Positions 34,271 through 42,296 of a DNA stretch of 64,000 bases are shown here, in pieces (the first letter of the stretch is position 1; each line of letters opens with the position of its first letter). The notes beneath the pieces were generated by a model, which worked only from the letters and a program-made list of their open reading frames with translations, searched no databases and was not told the origin of the DNA. The position numbers were made by a program, and so were the translations under genes. The stretch lies in contig NZ_CP159534.1 of NCBI RefSeq assembly GCF_040529335.1, positions 4,774,001-4,838,000 on the forward strand, given 5' to 3'. Source of the stretch: Streptomyces sp. HUAS MG91. GTDB lineage: Bacteria > Actinomycetota > Actinomycetes > Streptomycetales > Streptomycetaceae.

Positions 34271-35049
34271 GTGCGACGGCTCCTTCTGTGCGGATCGGCC
34301 ATGTCCGTGATGGGAGGCCTCCTGTCCAGTACCGCCCCACTGCGCGGCCGGGCGCAGCTGGAGCTGGTGGTGAGGCCCTTCGGGTACCGGGCGGCGGCGC
34401 AGTTCTGGGATGTCGCGCAGGAGCCCGCACTGGCGGCCAGGCTGCATGCCGTCGTCCGGGGGACGCCCGCCTATCGCCGGCAGTTCCTGGCGGACGACGT
34501 GCCCGGCGCATCACTGAGCCATTGATCAATTTCTATGAGGCGGTCATGCGGCCGTCGTGGGCCCGGCTGGAGAGCGGCCAGGCCGCGGAGGTCTGGGCTC
34601 AATCGTCGGAGCGCTTCGCGGCGCAGGTCGTCGGCCCGCACTTCGAGGCCGTGTGCAGGGAGTACGTGCTCGGGCCCGGACGGTCTCTGCTCGGGACGGC
34701 GCTGGGGGAAGTGGGTGCGGGGGTGGTGACGGATCCGGCCGCCCGGCAGCGGATCCAGGTCGATGTCGCCGCCGTAGAGCCTGGATCCGGAGGTGCCAGG
34801 CCCGCGGTCGCCCTGCTGGGCGAGGCGAAGTGGGGCACGGTCATGGGCGTGAAGCATCTGGAACGGCTGCGTCGGGCACGAGAGTTGCTCACGGGCCGGG
34901 GGCTGGACACCGCACGGTGCGGGCTCGCTTGCTTCAGCGCGGCAGGCTTCACGGACGCACTGCGCGAGGAGGCCGCCCGTGGGGGAGTGCTGTTGATCGG
35001 ACTTGAGGAGCTGTACGGAAGGTCGATGCCGTCAGCGGTCCTCGGCTGA
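34271..35049 (+). pseudogene. Truncated, internally deleted DUF234-type AAA ATPase remnant
   Basis: Two fragments in different frames. Frame one from 34271 reads RRLLLCGSAMSVMGGLLSSTAPLRGRAQLELVVRPFGYR...TPAYRRQFLADDVPGA, matching the end of the AAA domain of archaeal-type ATPases with DUF234, then stops at 34525. Frame two resumes near 34515 with ITEPLINFYEAVMRPSW and continues through the DUF234 nuclease-like end (LLGEAKWGT, GVLLIGLEELYG) to 35049. The Walker A part and about 60-70 residues between the fragments are missing compared with how I recall intact homologues. A decayed gene; both fragments still have GC-rich codon use. Confidence 0.75.
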
Positions 35050-35098
35050 CAGGGTTCCGGCCGGCAGGCACTTGCAGGCTGACTCCGGATGCGGTGAA

Positions 35099-35113
35099 CT
35101 GACGTACCGTCAG
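35099..35113. promoter_or_regulatory. Putative TetR operator H (CTGAC-GTACC-GTCAG)
   Basis: Perfect half-sites, 25 bp upstream of the DoxX start and just before its AGGAGGGG ribosome site, so bound protein would block this unit directly. Confidence 0.82.
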
Positions 35114-35137
35114 ATACGCGAGGAGGGGCCGGACTTC

Positions 35138-35587
35138 ATGGATGCGATGGGCCTCAGTGGGGCCGAGTGGCTCGCCGTGCTGCGGATCGGGCTCGGCCTG
35201 TGGTGGCTGGAGAGCTGGCGGCACAAGGACAAGAAGGGCTGGTTCGAGCGCGGCACCGGGATCGCGTGGGCCGCCGACGTCGCGGGCAAGCACCGGTGGA
35301 CCGCCGTCCGCAGCGGCTTCGACGTCGTCGTGAAGCCGCGGCCGAAGACCATGGCGTACGTGGTCGTGTACGCCGAACTCGCCCTCGGCCTCGGCCTGGT
35401 GCTCGGGTTCCTGACCCCGGTCGCGCTCGTCGGCGGGCTGCTGCTCAATCTCCTGTACTTCACGCTCATGATCCACGACTGGGCCGAGCAGGGGCAGAAC
35501 GCGATGATGGGGCTGATCTCGATCGTCGCGCTCTTCGCGATGTCCTGGCAGACCTGGTCCCTCGACCACGCGATCGGACTGTTCTGA
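35138..35587 (+). CDS. DoxX-family membrane protein
   Basis: A 149-residue integral membrane protein with about three to four hydrophobic segments, including YVVVYAELALGLGLVLGF and VALVGGLLLNLLYFTLMI, in the DoxX/DoxD arrangement. DoxX-like proteins associate with quinone or redox enzymes in the membrane; the exact role is not established. AGGAGGGG at 35121-35128 supports the ATG at 35138. It overlaps the next gene by one base (TGATG) and forms a two-gene operon with a DUF35 protein under operator H. Confidence 0.85.
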   Translation: MDAMGLSGAEWLAVLRIGLGLWWLESWRHKDKKGWFERGTGIAWAADVAGKHRWTAVRSGFDVVVKPRPKTMAYVVVYAELALGLGLVLGFLTPVALVGGLLLNLLYFTLMIHDWAEQGQNAMMGLISIVALFAMSWQTWSLDHAIGLF

Positions 35588-36036
35588 TGAGTGCTCCGAC
35601 GGACGCGCCGGGCCACGGGCCGCGCTTCGACCTCCCCGAGACCGACGCCTTCACCCGCCCCTACTGGGAGGCCGCCGCCGACGGCACCCTGCTGCTGCGG
35701 CACTGCGCGGGGTGCGGGCGCAGCCACCACTACCCGCGCGAGTTCTGCCCGTACTGCTGGAGCGAGGACGTCCACTGGCGGCCCGCGTCGGGCCGGGCCA
35801 CCCTCTACACCTGGTCCGTCGTCCACCGCAACGACCTGCCGCCCTTCGGCACGCGCACCCCGTACGTCGCCGCCGTCGTCGACCTCGCGGAGGGCCCGCG
35901 GATGATGACCGAGGTGGTGGAGTGCGGGCCGGAGACGCTGCGGGTGGGAATGGCCCTGGAGGTCTGCTTCCGCGCGGACGGGGACGGGGGCGGCGGGGTG
36001 ACGGTGCCGGTGTTCCGGCCGGGGGCGGGCGGGTAA
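35587..36036 (+). CDS. Zinc-ribbon OB-fold protein (DUF35, ChsH2-like)
   Basis: A 149-residue protein. The N-terminal helix and rubredoxin-like zinc ribbon have C-x2-C at CAGC and CPYC (about residues 42-61). The C-terminal OB-fold (about 75-140) has YTWSVVHRNDLPPFGTRTPYVAAVVDL. Such proteins bind acyl-CoA and partner thiolase-like Ltp2 aldolases or hydratases. The start is the ATG that overlaps the DoxX stop. Its natural thiolase partner is probably the 38389-39558 protein, since the other thiolase has its own DUF35 gene. Confidence 0.9.
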   Translation: MSAPTDAPGHGPRFDLPETDAFTRPYWEAAADGTLLLRHCAGCGRSHHYPREFCPYCWSEDVHWRPASGRATLYTWSVVHRNDLPPFGTRTPYVAAVVDLAEGPRMMTEVVECGPETLRVGMALEVCFRADGDGGGGVTVPVFRPGAGG

Positions 36037-36076
36037 TGCGGGTGCGGGGTGGTGCGGGTCTCGCCATCATGGGCGG

Positions 36077-37021
36077 ATGACGCCGACGCAGCCCCGGCCC
36101 GCCGCCGGAACCTGGGAACTCAGCGCCGATCCGGCGGAGTTCGAGCGTGCCGCCGGCGCCTACCTGCGCGCCGACCGCGCCCTGCACACCGTCCAGCTCA
36201 GCGTCACCGCCGCACTGCTCGCCGGGGAGCCCCGGTACACCGGGGTACGGCCGAGGTTCGGGGTGTGGCGGGACGGGGACGGCCGGGTCGCGGGCAGTTT
36301 TCTGTGCACGCCGCCGTTCCCGCCGGTGGTGAGCCCGCTCGGGCCCGACGCCGCACGGGAGCTGGCCGCCGTGCTCGACGGGGACGGGCCGGGCGGCGAC
36401 GGCCCCGACGGCGACGGGCTCCGCGGGGTGAACGGGCCGGTGGAAGGCGCCCGCGCCGTCGCCGCCTGGCTTCGGCGGCACCCGGGCGGCACGGTCGAGG
36501 AGAGCATGGCGCAGCGGCTGTACCGGCTCGACCGGCTGACCCCGCCCGACCCGGCACCGGCGGGCCGGGCCCGGGTGGCCGGGGCGGCGGACCGGGCCCG
36601 GGTGGCGGGCTGGATCAAGGACTTCGCCGACGAGGGGCACGGCGGGCCTCCCGGCGGGTTCACCGAGGAACAGGCCCTGGCCTGGACCGACTCCCGGCTC
36701 CCGGGCGGCGGCGTCACGCTGTGGGAGGCGGCCGACGGCACACCGGTGTCGATGGCCTCCGTCACCCCGCCCGGCGCCGGATGCGTGCGCGTCGCGTCCG
36801 TGTTCACGCCGAAGGAGCGGCGCGGCCGGGGCTACGCGGGAGCCGTCACGGCCGAGGTCAGCCGGGTCGCGGTGGAGCGGGGCGCCGACGAGGTGGTGCT
36901 CTTCACCGATCTCGCGAACGGCACGAGCAACGCCCTCTACCAGCGCCTCGGCTACCGCCCCGTACGGGACTTCACCGTCCTGGCGTTCGCCCCACGGGTC
37001 ACGGCCACAGCAGCTCCTTGA
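36077..37021 (+). CDS. GNAT-family N-acetyltransferase
   Basis: A 314-residue protein whose C-terminal half carries the GNAT fold. The acetyl-CoA-binding motif A is VFTPKERRGRGYAGAVTAEVSRVA (about residues 240-263), followed by DLANGTSNALYQRLGYRP. The N-terminal 130 residues (TWELSADPAEFERAAGAYLRADRALHTVQ) look like a degenerate GNAT-like half. Acceptor unknown. Its 3' end overlaps the convergent pdxH-like gene by 23 bases. Confidence 0.87.
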   Translation: MTPTQPRPAAGTWELSADPAEFERAAGAYLRADRALHTVQLSVTAALLAGEPRYTGVRPRFGVWRDGDGRVAGSFLCTPPFPPVVSPLGPDAARELAAVLDGDGPGGDGPDGDGLRGVNGPVEGARAVAAWLRRHPGGTVEESMAQRLYRLDRLTPPDPAPAGRARVAGAADRARVAGWIKDFADEGHGGPPGGFTEEQALAWTDSRLPGGGVTLWEAADGTPVSMASVTPPGAGCVRVASVFTPKERRGRGYAGAVTAEVSRVAVERGADEVVLFTDLANGTSNALYQRLGYRPVRDFTVLAFAPRVTATAAP

Positions 37022-37658
37022 GCCAGCCGTTCTCCGTGCGGGAGTACTTGAGCCGGACGTGGCGTCGCCGGGCGTCCCCCTGGAAGAACTCCACCTCGTC
37101 CGGCTGAAGGGCGTACGCCGTCCAGGACGGGACCGGTGCGTCCGGCTCGCGCTGCGCCCGGTCCCACGCGGCCCGCGACTCCCGCTCCAGCTCGTCGAGG
37201 GAGGCCAGGGTCTCGCTCTGGTGGCCGGTCAGGGCGGCGGCGAGCGCGCCGGTCGAGCGGGCGTGCAGGTCGGCCTGGGCCACGGCGGCGGGCGCCGTGC
37301 GGACCGGGCCGCGCACCCGGACCTGCCGGCCCTGCACCGGCCAGTAGAAGCCGAGCGCCGCGTACGGGCGGGCGGCCAGCTGACGCCCCTTGGCGCTGCC
37401 GGCGTGCGAGGCGAACGTCCAGCCGTCGGCCGCGTCGGCGCCGTGCAGCATCACCGTACGGACATCGGCCCGGCCCTCGGCGTCGGTGGTGGCGAGCGAG
37501 GGGGTGTGCGGCTCGGGCTGCCCGGCCGCCACGGCCGCCGCGAACCACTCCACGAACAGCGGCAGCGGTTCGGCGGGGGCGGCCCCGGGGTCGAAGGCGG
37601 GCAGCTCGGTGTCCCAGACGCGCAGGGACCGCAGCAGGGGTTCGAGATCGGAGGTCAT
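36999..37658 (-). CDS. pdxH: Pyridoxamine 5'-phosphate oxidase
   Basis: A 219-residue FMN-dependent oxidase that makes pyridoxal 5'-phosphate. The FMN-binding split barrel is seen in PSLATTDAEGRADVRTVMLHGADAADGWTFASHAGSAKGRQLAARPYAALGFYWP. The C-terminal dimerisation and catalytic segment shows as FFQGDARRRHVRLKYSRTENGWLKELLWP. The ATG at 37658 fits the family; a longer frame upstream overlaps the neighbouring gene's 5' region. The symbol is given on family grounds; Streptomyces also has other PNPOx-like proteins, so the vitamin B6 role is likely rather than certain. Confidence 0.85.
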   Translation of the reverse strand: MTSDLEPLLRSLRVWDTELPAFDPGAAPAEPLPLFVEWFAAAVAAGQPEPHTPSLATTDAEGRADVRTVMLHGADAADGWTFASHAGSAKGRQLAARPYAALGFYWPVQGRQVRVRGPVRTAPAAVAQADLHARSTGALAAALTGHQSETLASLDELERESRAAWDRAQREPDAPVPSWTAYALQPDEVEFFQGDARRRHVRLKYSRTENGWLKELLWP

Positions 37659-37692
37659 GCGGCGATTGTCGCCCCCGAACGGCCGCGCCCCG

Positions 37693-38271
37693 CTAGGCGC
37701 CCCGCACCACGTCGAACACCTGCTTCTGCACCCCGTTGGCATACGCCTCCTGCTCCACCAGCCGCAGCTTCCGGGTGTCCTGGTCCGCCGTGCTGAACAG
37801 GCGCTTGCCCGCGCCGAGCAGCAGGGGGAAGACCAGCAGGTGGTAGCGGTCGATCAGGCCCGCGTCGGAGAGGGCGTGGTTCAGGGCGATGCTGCCGTGG
37901 ACGATGACCGGGCCGCCCTCGGTCTCCTTCAGCGCGGCCACCTCGTCGAGCGAGCGCAGGATCGTGGTCGGGCCCCAGTCGGAGACCAGCGCGTCCTCGG
38001 TGAGCGTGGTCGAGACGACGTACTTCGGCAGGTCCTTGTAGTCGCCGAACTCCTCCATGGCGGGCCACACCGGGCTGAACGCCTCGTAGCTGGCCCGGCC
38101 GAGCAGCATCGCCGCCGCTTCCTTCTGCTCGCGGCCCTTGATCTCGAAGGCCTCGGGCACGAAGTCGATGTCCTTGAACGTCCAGCCGGCGTTGCGGTAG
38201 CCGCTCTCGCCGCCGGGGGCCTCCATCACGCCGTCGAGCGAGATGAAGGCGGTGCTGATGAGCGTACGCAT
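37693..38271 (-). CDS. Dihydrofolate-reductase-like (RibD C-terminal) protein
   Basis: A 192-residue protein of the RibD_C/DHFR-like family common in actinobacteria, similar to YyaP/YwjB. It starts MRTLISTAFISLDGVMEAPGG and contains LLGRASYEAF, KYVVSTTLTE, GGPVIVHGSIALNHALSDAGLIDRYHLLVFPLLLGAGKRLF. It probably binds NADPH; the substrate is unknown and it need not reduce folate. It is not near riboflavin genes. Same strand as the pdxH-like gene, 34 bases upstream of it, so an operon is possible. Confidence 0.9.
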   Translation of the reverse strand: MRTLISTAFISLDGVMEAPGGESGYRNAGWTFKDIDFVPEAFEIKGREQKEAAAMLLGRASYEAFSPVWPAMEEFGDYKDLPKYVVSTTLTEDALVSDWGPTTILRSLDEVAALKETEGGPVIVHGSIALNHALSDAGLIDRYHLLVFPLLLGAGKRLFSTADQDTRKLRLVEQEAYANGVQKQVFDVVRGA

Positions 38272-38388
38272 GAGGGGCTCCTGGTCTCTTCGGGTCGCGG
38301 TCGGTCGTCGTGCGCGTCACGGTTGTCGTCCGTACGCCCATGATGACCGCGACCGACAAAGAAACTCATCGGTGAGAGCGCGAGCCGG

Positions 38389-39558
38389 TCACTCCCGGCC
38401 GAGCACCACCGTCCCGGACGAGCAGAACCAGCCGCCCGTGCCGGACGCCACGGCGAGCGCGGGCGGGGAGCCGTCCGCCCGGCGCACCTGATGGCCGCCC
38501 GCCGTGCCGCGCAGCTGCCGCACTGCCTCCACCAGCAGGAACAGTCCGCGCATCCCGGGGTGCTGGGCGGACAGGCCGCCGCCGTCGGTGTTCGTCGGCA
38601 GCTCGCCGTCGCGCAGCAGCCGGCCCTTCTCGACAAAGGCCCCGCCCTCGCCCTTGGCGCAGAACCCGAGGTCTTCGAGGGTCACCAGCGTCATGTAGGT
38701 GAAGGCGTCGTAGATCTCCGCGATGTCGATCTCGGCCGGTGACACCCCCGCCCGCTCGAAGGCGAGGCGGCCGCTGACGGCCGCGGGGGAGACGGTGAAG
38801 TCGTCCCACTCCGACATGGTGGTGTGCGAGACGTGCTCGCCCGAGCCGAGCACCCACACCGGGGAGGTCGCGCAGTCCGGTACGAGGTCCGCGGCGACCA
38901 TCAGCACCGCCGCGCCGCCGTCGGAGCGGATGCAGCAGTGCAGCTTGGTGAACGGGTCGGCGATCATCGGCCCGCCGAGCACGTCGTCGACCGTGACCGG
39001 GTCGCGGAACATCGCGTCCGGGTTCGCCGCCGCGTTCTGCCGGGCCTGCACCGCGACCTGGGCGAGCTGGTCGAGGGTGGTCCCGTACTGGTGCATGTGG
39101 CGGCGGGCCGCCATCGCGTACTTGGCGATGAGCGTGTGCCCGTACGGGACCTCGAACTGGAGCGGGCCGCGGGCGCCGAAGGACAGGTTCGACGTGCGCC
39201 GCTTCGCCTTGATGTCGGCGCGGGCCGTCGAGCCGTAGACGAGGAGGACGGCGCGGGCGTGCCCGGCGGCGATGGCGTCCGCCGCGTGCGCCGCCATCAC
39301 CTCCCAGGTGGAGCCGCCCACCGAAGTGGAGTCCACCCAGCGGGGTTTGAGGCCCAGGTACTCGGCCACCTCGACCGGGGCGAGGGTGCCGAGTCCGGCG
39401 CTGGCGACTCCGTCGATCACGTCGGGGGTGAGGCCCGCGTCGGCCAGTGCCCTGCGGGCGGCCTGGGCGTGCAGGGCGTAGGGGGTGGCTTCGTCGACCC
39501 GGCCGCAGTCGGAGAGGGCGATGCCCGTGATGGCGACCTTGTGCTGGGAGCCAGTCAT
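38389..39558 (-). CDS. Ltp2-like thiolase-fold protein (lipid-transfer/aldolase type)
   Basis: A 389-residue thiolase-fold protein of the SCP-x/Ltp group. The place of the usual nucleophilic cysteine reads TSVGGSTWEVMAAHA, without the Cys-Ser-Ser-Gly of true thiolases. The C-terminal EIYDAFTYMTLVTLEDLGFCAKGEGGAFVE and PTNTDGGGLSAQHPG carry the conserved His/Cys-like region. Mycobacterial Ltp2 with a DUF35 partner is a retro-aldolase, and such a reaction is the best guess here. The start has no Shine-Dalgarno, and an operator palindrome lies only five bases upstream. Confidence 0.9.
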   Translation of the reverse strand: MTGSQHKVAITGIALSDCGRVDEATPYALHAQAARRALADAGLTPDVIDGVASAGLGTLAPVEVAEYLGLKPRWVDSTSVGGSTWEVMAAHAADAIAAGHARAVLLVYGSTARADIKAKRRTSNLSFGARGPLQFEVPYGHTLIAKYAMAARRHMHQYGTTLDQLAQVAVQARQNAAANPDAMFRDPVTVDDVLGGPMIADPFTKLHCCIRSDGGAAVLMVAADLVPDCATSPVWVLGSGEHVSHTTMSEWDDFTVSPAAVSGRLAFERAGVSPAEIDIAEIYDAFTYMTLVTLEDLGFCAKGEGGAFVEKGRLLRDGELPTNTDGGGLSAQHPGMRGLFLLVEAVRQLRGTAGGHQVRRADGSPPALAVASGTGGWFCSSGTVVLGRE

Positions 39559-39562
39559 GAAT

Positions 39563-39577
39563 CTGACGGTACATCAG
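39563..39577. promoter_or_regulatory. Putative TetR operator I (CTGAC-GGTAC-ATCAG)
   Basis: One mismatch in the right half. It begins five bases upstream of the Ltp2-like gene start (minus strand), occupying the place where a ribosome site would be. Confidence 0.78.
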
Positions 39578-39671
39578 ATTCGGGTGGGTCGTCAGCCCCG
39601 GCCGCTCCCCAGGGGCGCCGCGGCGGATCCGGAGCGGAAAAGTCTGGGCATGCGTGGCCGCGCGCTCTAAC

Positions 39672-39686
39672 ATGACGCCCCGTCAG
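39672..39686. promoter_or_regulatory. Putative TetR operator J (ATGAC-GCCCC-GTCAG)
   Basis: One mismatch in the left half. It lies 12 bp upstream of the acyl-CoA dehydrogenase start and abuts the AAAGGGG ribosome site. Confidence 0.75.
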
Positions 39687-39698
39687 AAAGGGGCCCGC

Positions 39699-40892
39699 AT
39701 GGACGCCACGTTCACCGAGGAACAGCAGGAGATCCGCCGTACCCTGCGCGAACTCACCACGAAACGCTGCACCCCGGACGACGTCAAAGCCGCCACCCGC
39801 ACCCCGGCAGGCCACGACCTCGCCCTGTGGGGCGCGCTCGGCACCGAGCTGGGACTGCCGGGCCTCGCGCTGCCCGAGCGGTACGGCGGGGTCGGCGCCA
39901 CCGTCACCGAACTCGCCCTCGCGCAGGAGGAGTTGGGGCGGGCCCTGACCCCCTCCCCGCTCTTCGCGACCTGCGGTCTTGCCGCCCCGCTGATCGCCGC
40001 CCTCGGCACCGACGCCCAGCGGGACGCACTGCTCCCGAAGATCGCCGGCGGCCGCCTCACCGTCGCCCTCGCCGTCCCCGGCACCGGCCTGGCCACGGCC
40101 CTCGGCCTGGTCGCGGAGAACACCGGCGACTGGGCCGGCGGCGGGCGCGCGGGCGGGGTCCAGGCCCGCAGGGCGGACGGCGGCTGGCACCTGTACGGGC
40201 AGGCCGAGCAGGTCCTCGACGGGCACAGCGCGGGCCTCCTCCTGGTCGCCGCGCACACCGGCGGCTTCGCCCGCTCCCGGACCCTGCTGTTCCTCGTACC
40301 GCAGGACGCCGCCGGTCTCGTCCGGACCCGGCAGACCTCGCTCGACGAGACCCGGCCGCAGGCCCGGATCGAACTGCGCGACGTACCCGCCGAGTTGCTG
40401 GGTGAGGAGGAGGCCGACGTGCGGGGCGCGCTCGCCGCGGCCGGTGACACCGCCGCCACCCTGCTCGCCGCCGACGCGGTCGGCGCCGCCGACCGGGCCC
40501 TGGAGCGGACCGTCCAGTACGTCAAGGAGCGCGAGCAGTTCGGGCGGCCGATCGGGTCGTTCCAGGCGGTCAAGCACCGGCTCGCCGATGTGTACGTGAC
40601 CGTGCAGGCGGCGCGCTCCGCCGCCTACTACGCGGCCTGGGCCGCGGGCGACACCGGCGGCGAGCGGGCCGGGGCCCTCGCGCTCGCCCAGGCGCTGGAG
40701 GCGCTGCGCACCGCCGCCGCCGAGGCCGTCCAGCTGCACGGCGGCATCGGCTTCACCTGGGAGCACGACGCCCACCTGTACCTGAAGCGGGCCGCGGGCG
40801 ACGAGCTGCTCTTCGGGCCCGTGCACCTGCTGCGGGCCCGCGCCGCGCAGACCGCCGGCCTCTTCGGTCCGGCCGCCGCGGTGAGCGCCTGA
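39699..40892 (+). CDS. Acyl-CoA dehydrogenase
   Basis: A 397-residue FAD-dependent acyl-CoA dehydrogenase. It opens with TFTEEQQEIRRTLRELTTKRC; the C-terminal helices carry EREQFGRPIGSFQAVKHRLADVYV and HGGIGFTWEHDAHLYLKRA. The central domain (AVPGTGLATALGLVAENT) lacks the usual EPGAGSD-type FAD loop, so it may be a partner-type subunit. Ribosome site AAAGGGG at 39687-39693. Divergent from the Ltp2-like gene, each promoter carrying its own operator; followed by an overlapping F420-type reductase gene. Confidence 0.92.
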   Translation: MDATFTEEQQEIRRTLRELTTKRCTPDDVKAATRTPAGHDLALWGALGTELGLPGLALPERYGGVGATVTELALAQEELGRALTPSPLFATCGLAAPLIAALGTDAQRDALLPKIAGGRLTVALAVPGTGLATALGLVAENTGDWAGGGRAGGVQARRADGGWHLYGQAEQVLDGHSAGLLLVAAHTGGFARSRTLLFLVPQDAAGLVRTRQTSLDETRPQARIELRDVPAELLGEEEADVRGALAAAGDTAATLLAADAVGAADRALERTVQYVKEREQFGRPIGSFQAVKHRLADVYVTVQAARSAAYYAAWAAGDTGGERAGALALAQALEALRTAAAEAVQLHGGIGFTWEHDAHLYLKRAAGDELLFGPVHLLRARAAQTAGLFGPAAAVSA

Positions 40893-41374
40893 TGGCGCCG
40901 CCGGGGCTGCGCCTCGTGCAGAAGGTGTCGTCGACCAGGACGTTCGCCCGGCTCGCGCCGCACGTCATCCCGGCCATGGACCGCGCCGTCCACCGGCTGA
41001 CCAAGGGGAAAGTGCTGGTCAGCGCCCAGATGCTGCCCGGGGTCATCCTCACCGCGCGCGGCGCGAGGAGCGGCCTCGAACGGCGTACACCGCTCGCCTG
41101 CATGCCCGAGGAGGGTACGGGCACCTGGCTGCTGATCGGGTCGAACTTCGGGCGTCCCGGACATCCGGCGTGGACGGGGAACCTGCTGGCCCACCCCGAC
41201 GCCGAGATCAACTGGCGCGGAAAAGACATTCCGGTCACCGCGCGGCTGCTCAACTCGGCCGAGCGGGACGAGGCTTGGGCGGCGGCGCTGAAGTTCTGGC
41301 CGCCGTACGCGGCGTACCAGGCCCGGGTGGACCGGGAGATCAGGCTGTTCCGGCTGGAGCGGCGCCGGCCCTGA
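40892..41374 (+). CDS. Deazaflavin (F420)-dependent nitroreductase-family protein
   Basis: A 160-residue Ddn-type split-barrel protein. Conserved elements: PGVILTARGARSGLERRTPLACMPEEGTGTWLLIGSNFGRPGHPAWTGNLLAHPDAEINWRGKD. The family binds coenzyme F420 and reduces quinones, enones or nitro groups. The ATG overlaps the dehydrogenase stop (TGATG), so the two are coupled. In this context it could reduce an unsaturated intermediate or recycle electrons; that is inference. Confidence 0.92.
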   Translation: MAPPGLRLVQKVSSTRTFARLAPHVIPAMDRAVHRLTKGKVLVSAQMLPGVILTARGARSGLERRTPLACMPEEGTGTWLLIGSNFGRPGHPAWTGNLLAHPDAEINWRGKDIPVTARLLNSAERDEAWAAALKFWPPYAAYQARVDREIRLFRLERRRP

Positions 41375-41408
41375 CGCGGGCGGGCCGCCGGAGCGGGCCC
41401 CAACGGCA

Positions 41409-41447
41409 ACGGCGGCGGCTCACGCTGACCACGCGAACCGCCGCCGT
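41409..41447. terminator. Stem-loop between convergent F420-reductase and tetR genes
   Basis: A perfect 10-bp stem: ACGGCGGCGG at 41409-41418 with CCGCCGCCGT at 41438-41447 and a 19-base loop. It lies between stops at 41374 and 41476. No T-tract. Confidence 0.6.
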
Positions 41448-41475
41448 CCGACAGGACCAGAGGAAGGGAGTGCCG

Positions 41476-42123
41476 CTACTTCGTCGGCTTCTTTCCGGTC
41501 ACGCCCAAGTGGACCAACAGCGCCAGGTTCGGCTTCAGTTCGGCCTGCTTGACGCCCCAGGTCTGGAAGCCCTTCTGGTGCGAGGCGACCGCCGCGAGCA
41601 TCGCGACCAGCGAGCCGGCCACGGCCGCCGGGCTGACGTCCTTGTCGACCTTGCCCTTGTCCTGGAGGTCCTTGACGGCATCGGCGAGGGAATTGTTCAC
41701 CGAGTTCAGGATCTTCATGCGGAGCTTGTAGAATCGCTTGTCGCCCTCGGCCGCGCCGAGGTCGACGACGCGCAGGATCGCGTCATTCTTGCGCCAGAAC
41801 TCCAGGAAGCCGTCGACGAGTTCCTGCGCGGTCGCCCAGCCGGCCTTGCCGACCCAGGAGCGGTCGGCCACCAGGCCGGTCAACTCGGCCCCCTCGGCCG
41901 CCATTTGCTCGGCGATCTCCAGGACGGCGCCCTCGACGTCCGGGAAGTACTGGTAGAAGGTCGCGGGCGAAGTGCCCGCCTTTCGCGCGACATCAATGAC
42001 TTTGACGTCCCGGTAGGGCGAGGAGCTGAGCATCTCGCCGAGGCAGTCGAGCAGCTTTTGACGTGTTGCCTGACCACGCCGTCCGGCCACACGACCGTCG
42101 ACGGTACGTACTTGTCCTGTCAT
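41476..42123 (-). CDS. TetR-family regulator, candidate controller of the CoA regulon
   Basis: A 215-residue repressor-type protein. The N-terminal helix-turn-helix (about 19-66) reads RQKLLDCLGEMLSSSPYRDVKVIDVARKAGTSPATFYQYFPD. The C-terminal ligand/dimer domain (about 70-205) is variable, with LVDGFLEFWRKNDAILRVVDLGAAEGDKRF. It is the only TetR gene in the window and lies inside the CoA gene cluster. A near-match to the cluster palindrome (CTGTC-ATGCC-GTCAG, 42117-42131) overlaps its own start codon, fitting autoregulation. Likely inducer: an acyl-CoA of the pathway, by analogy with KstR-type proteins. Confidence 0.92.
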   Translation of the reverse strand: MTGQVRTVDGRVAGRRGQATRQKLLDCLGEMLSSSPYRDVKVIDVARKAGTSPATFYQYFPDVEGAVLEIAEQMAAEGAELTGLVADRSWVGKAGWATAQELVDGFLEFWRKNDAILRVVDLGAAEGDKRFYKLRMKILNSVNNSLADAVKDLQDKGKVDKDVSPAAVAGSLVAMLAAVASHQKGFQTWGVKQAELKPNLALLVHLGVTGKKPTK

Positions 42124-42131
42124 GCCGTCAG
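42117..42131. promoter_or_regulatory. Putative operator M at the tetR start (CTGTC-ATGCC-GTCAG)
   Basis: One mismatch from CTGAC-N5-GTCAG. It includes the ATG of the TetR gene; read on the tetR strand it is GCTGACGGCATGACAG. Its position suits autorepression, but the start-codon overlap means chance is harder to exclude. Confidence 0.5.
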
Positions 42132-42296
42132 CTTACCGAGGGGTGATCGGAGCGCGATCTGGCCGACTGCAAATGGGGTTGGGGCCCGTGAAACGGGACC
42201 GGTCGCCGGTCAAATCCGGTGCCGGGAGCGACGGGAATTGGCCATTCGTTCGAATGTGAACAGTTCGGCCCCGACCTGCGTCGCTAGCGTGCCGCC

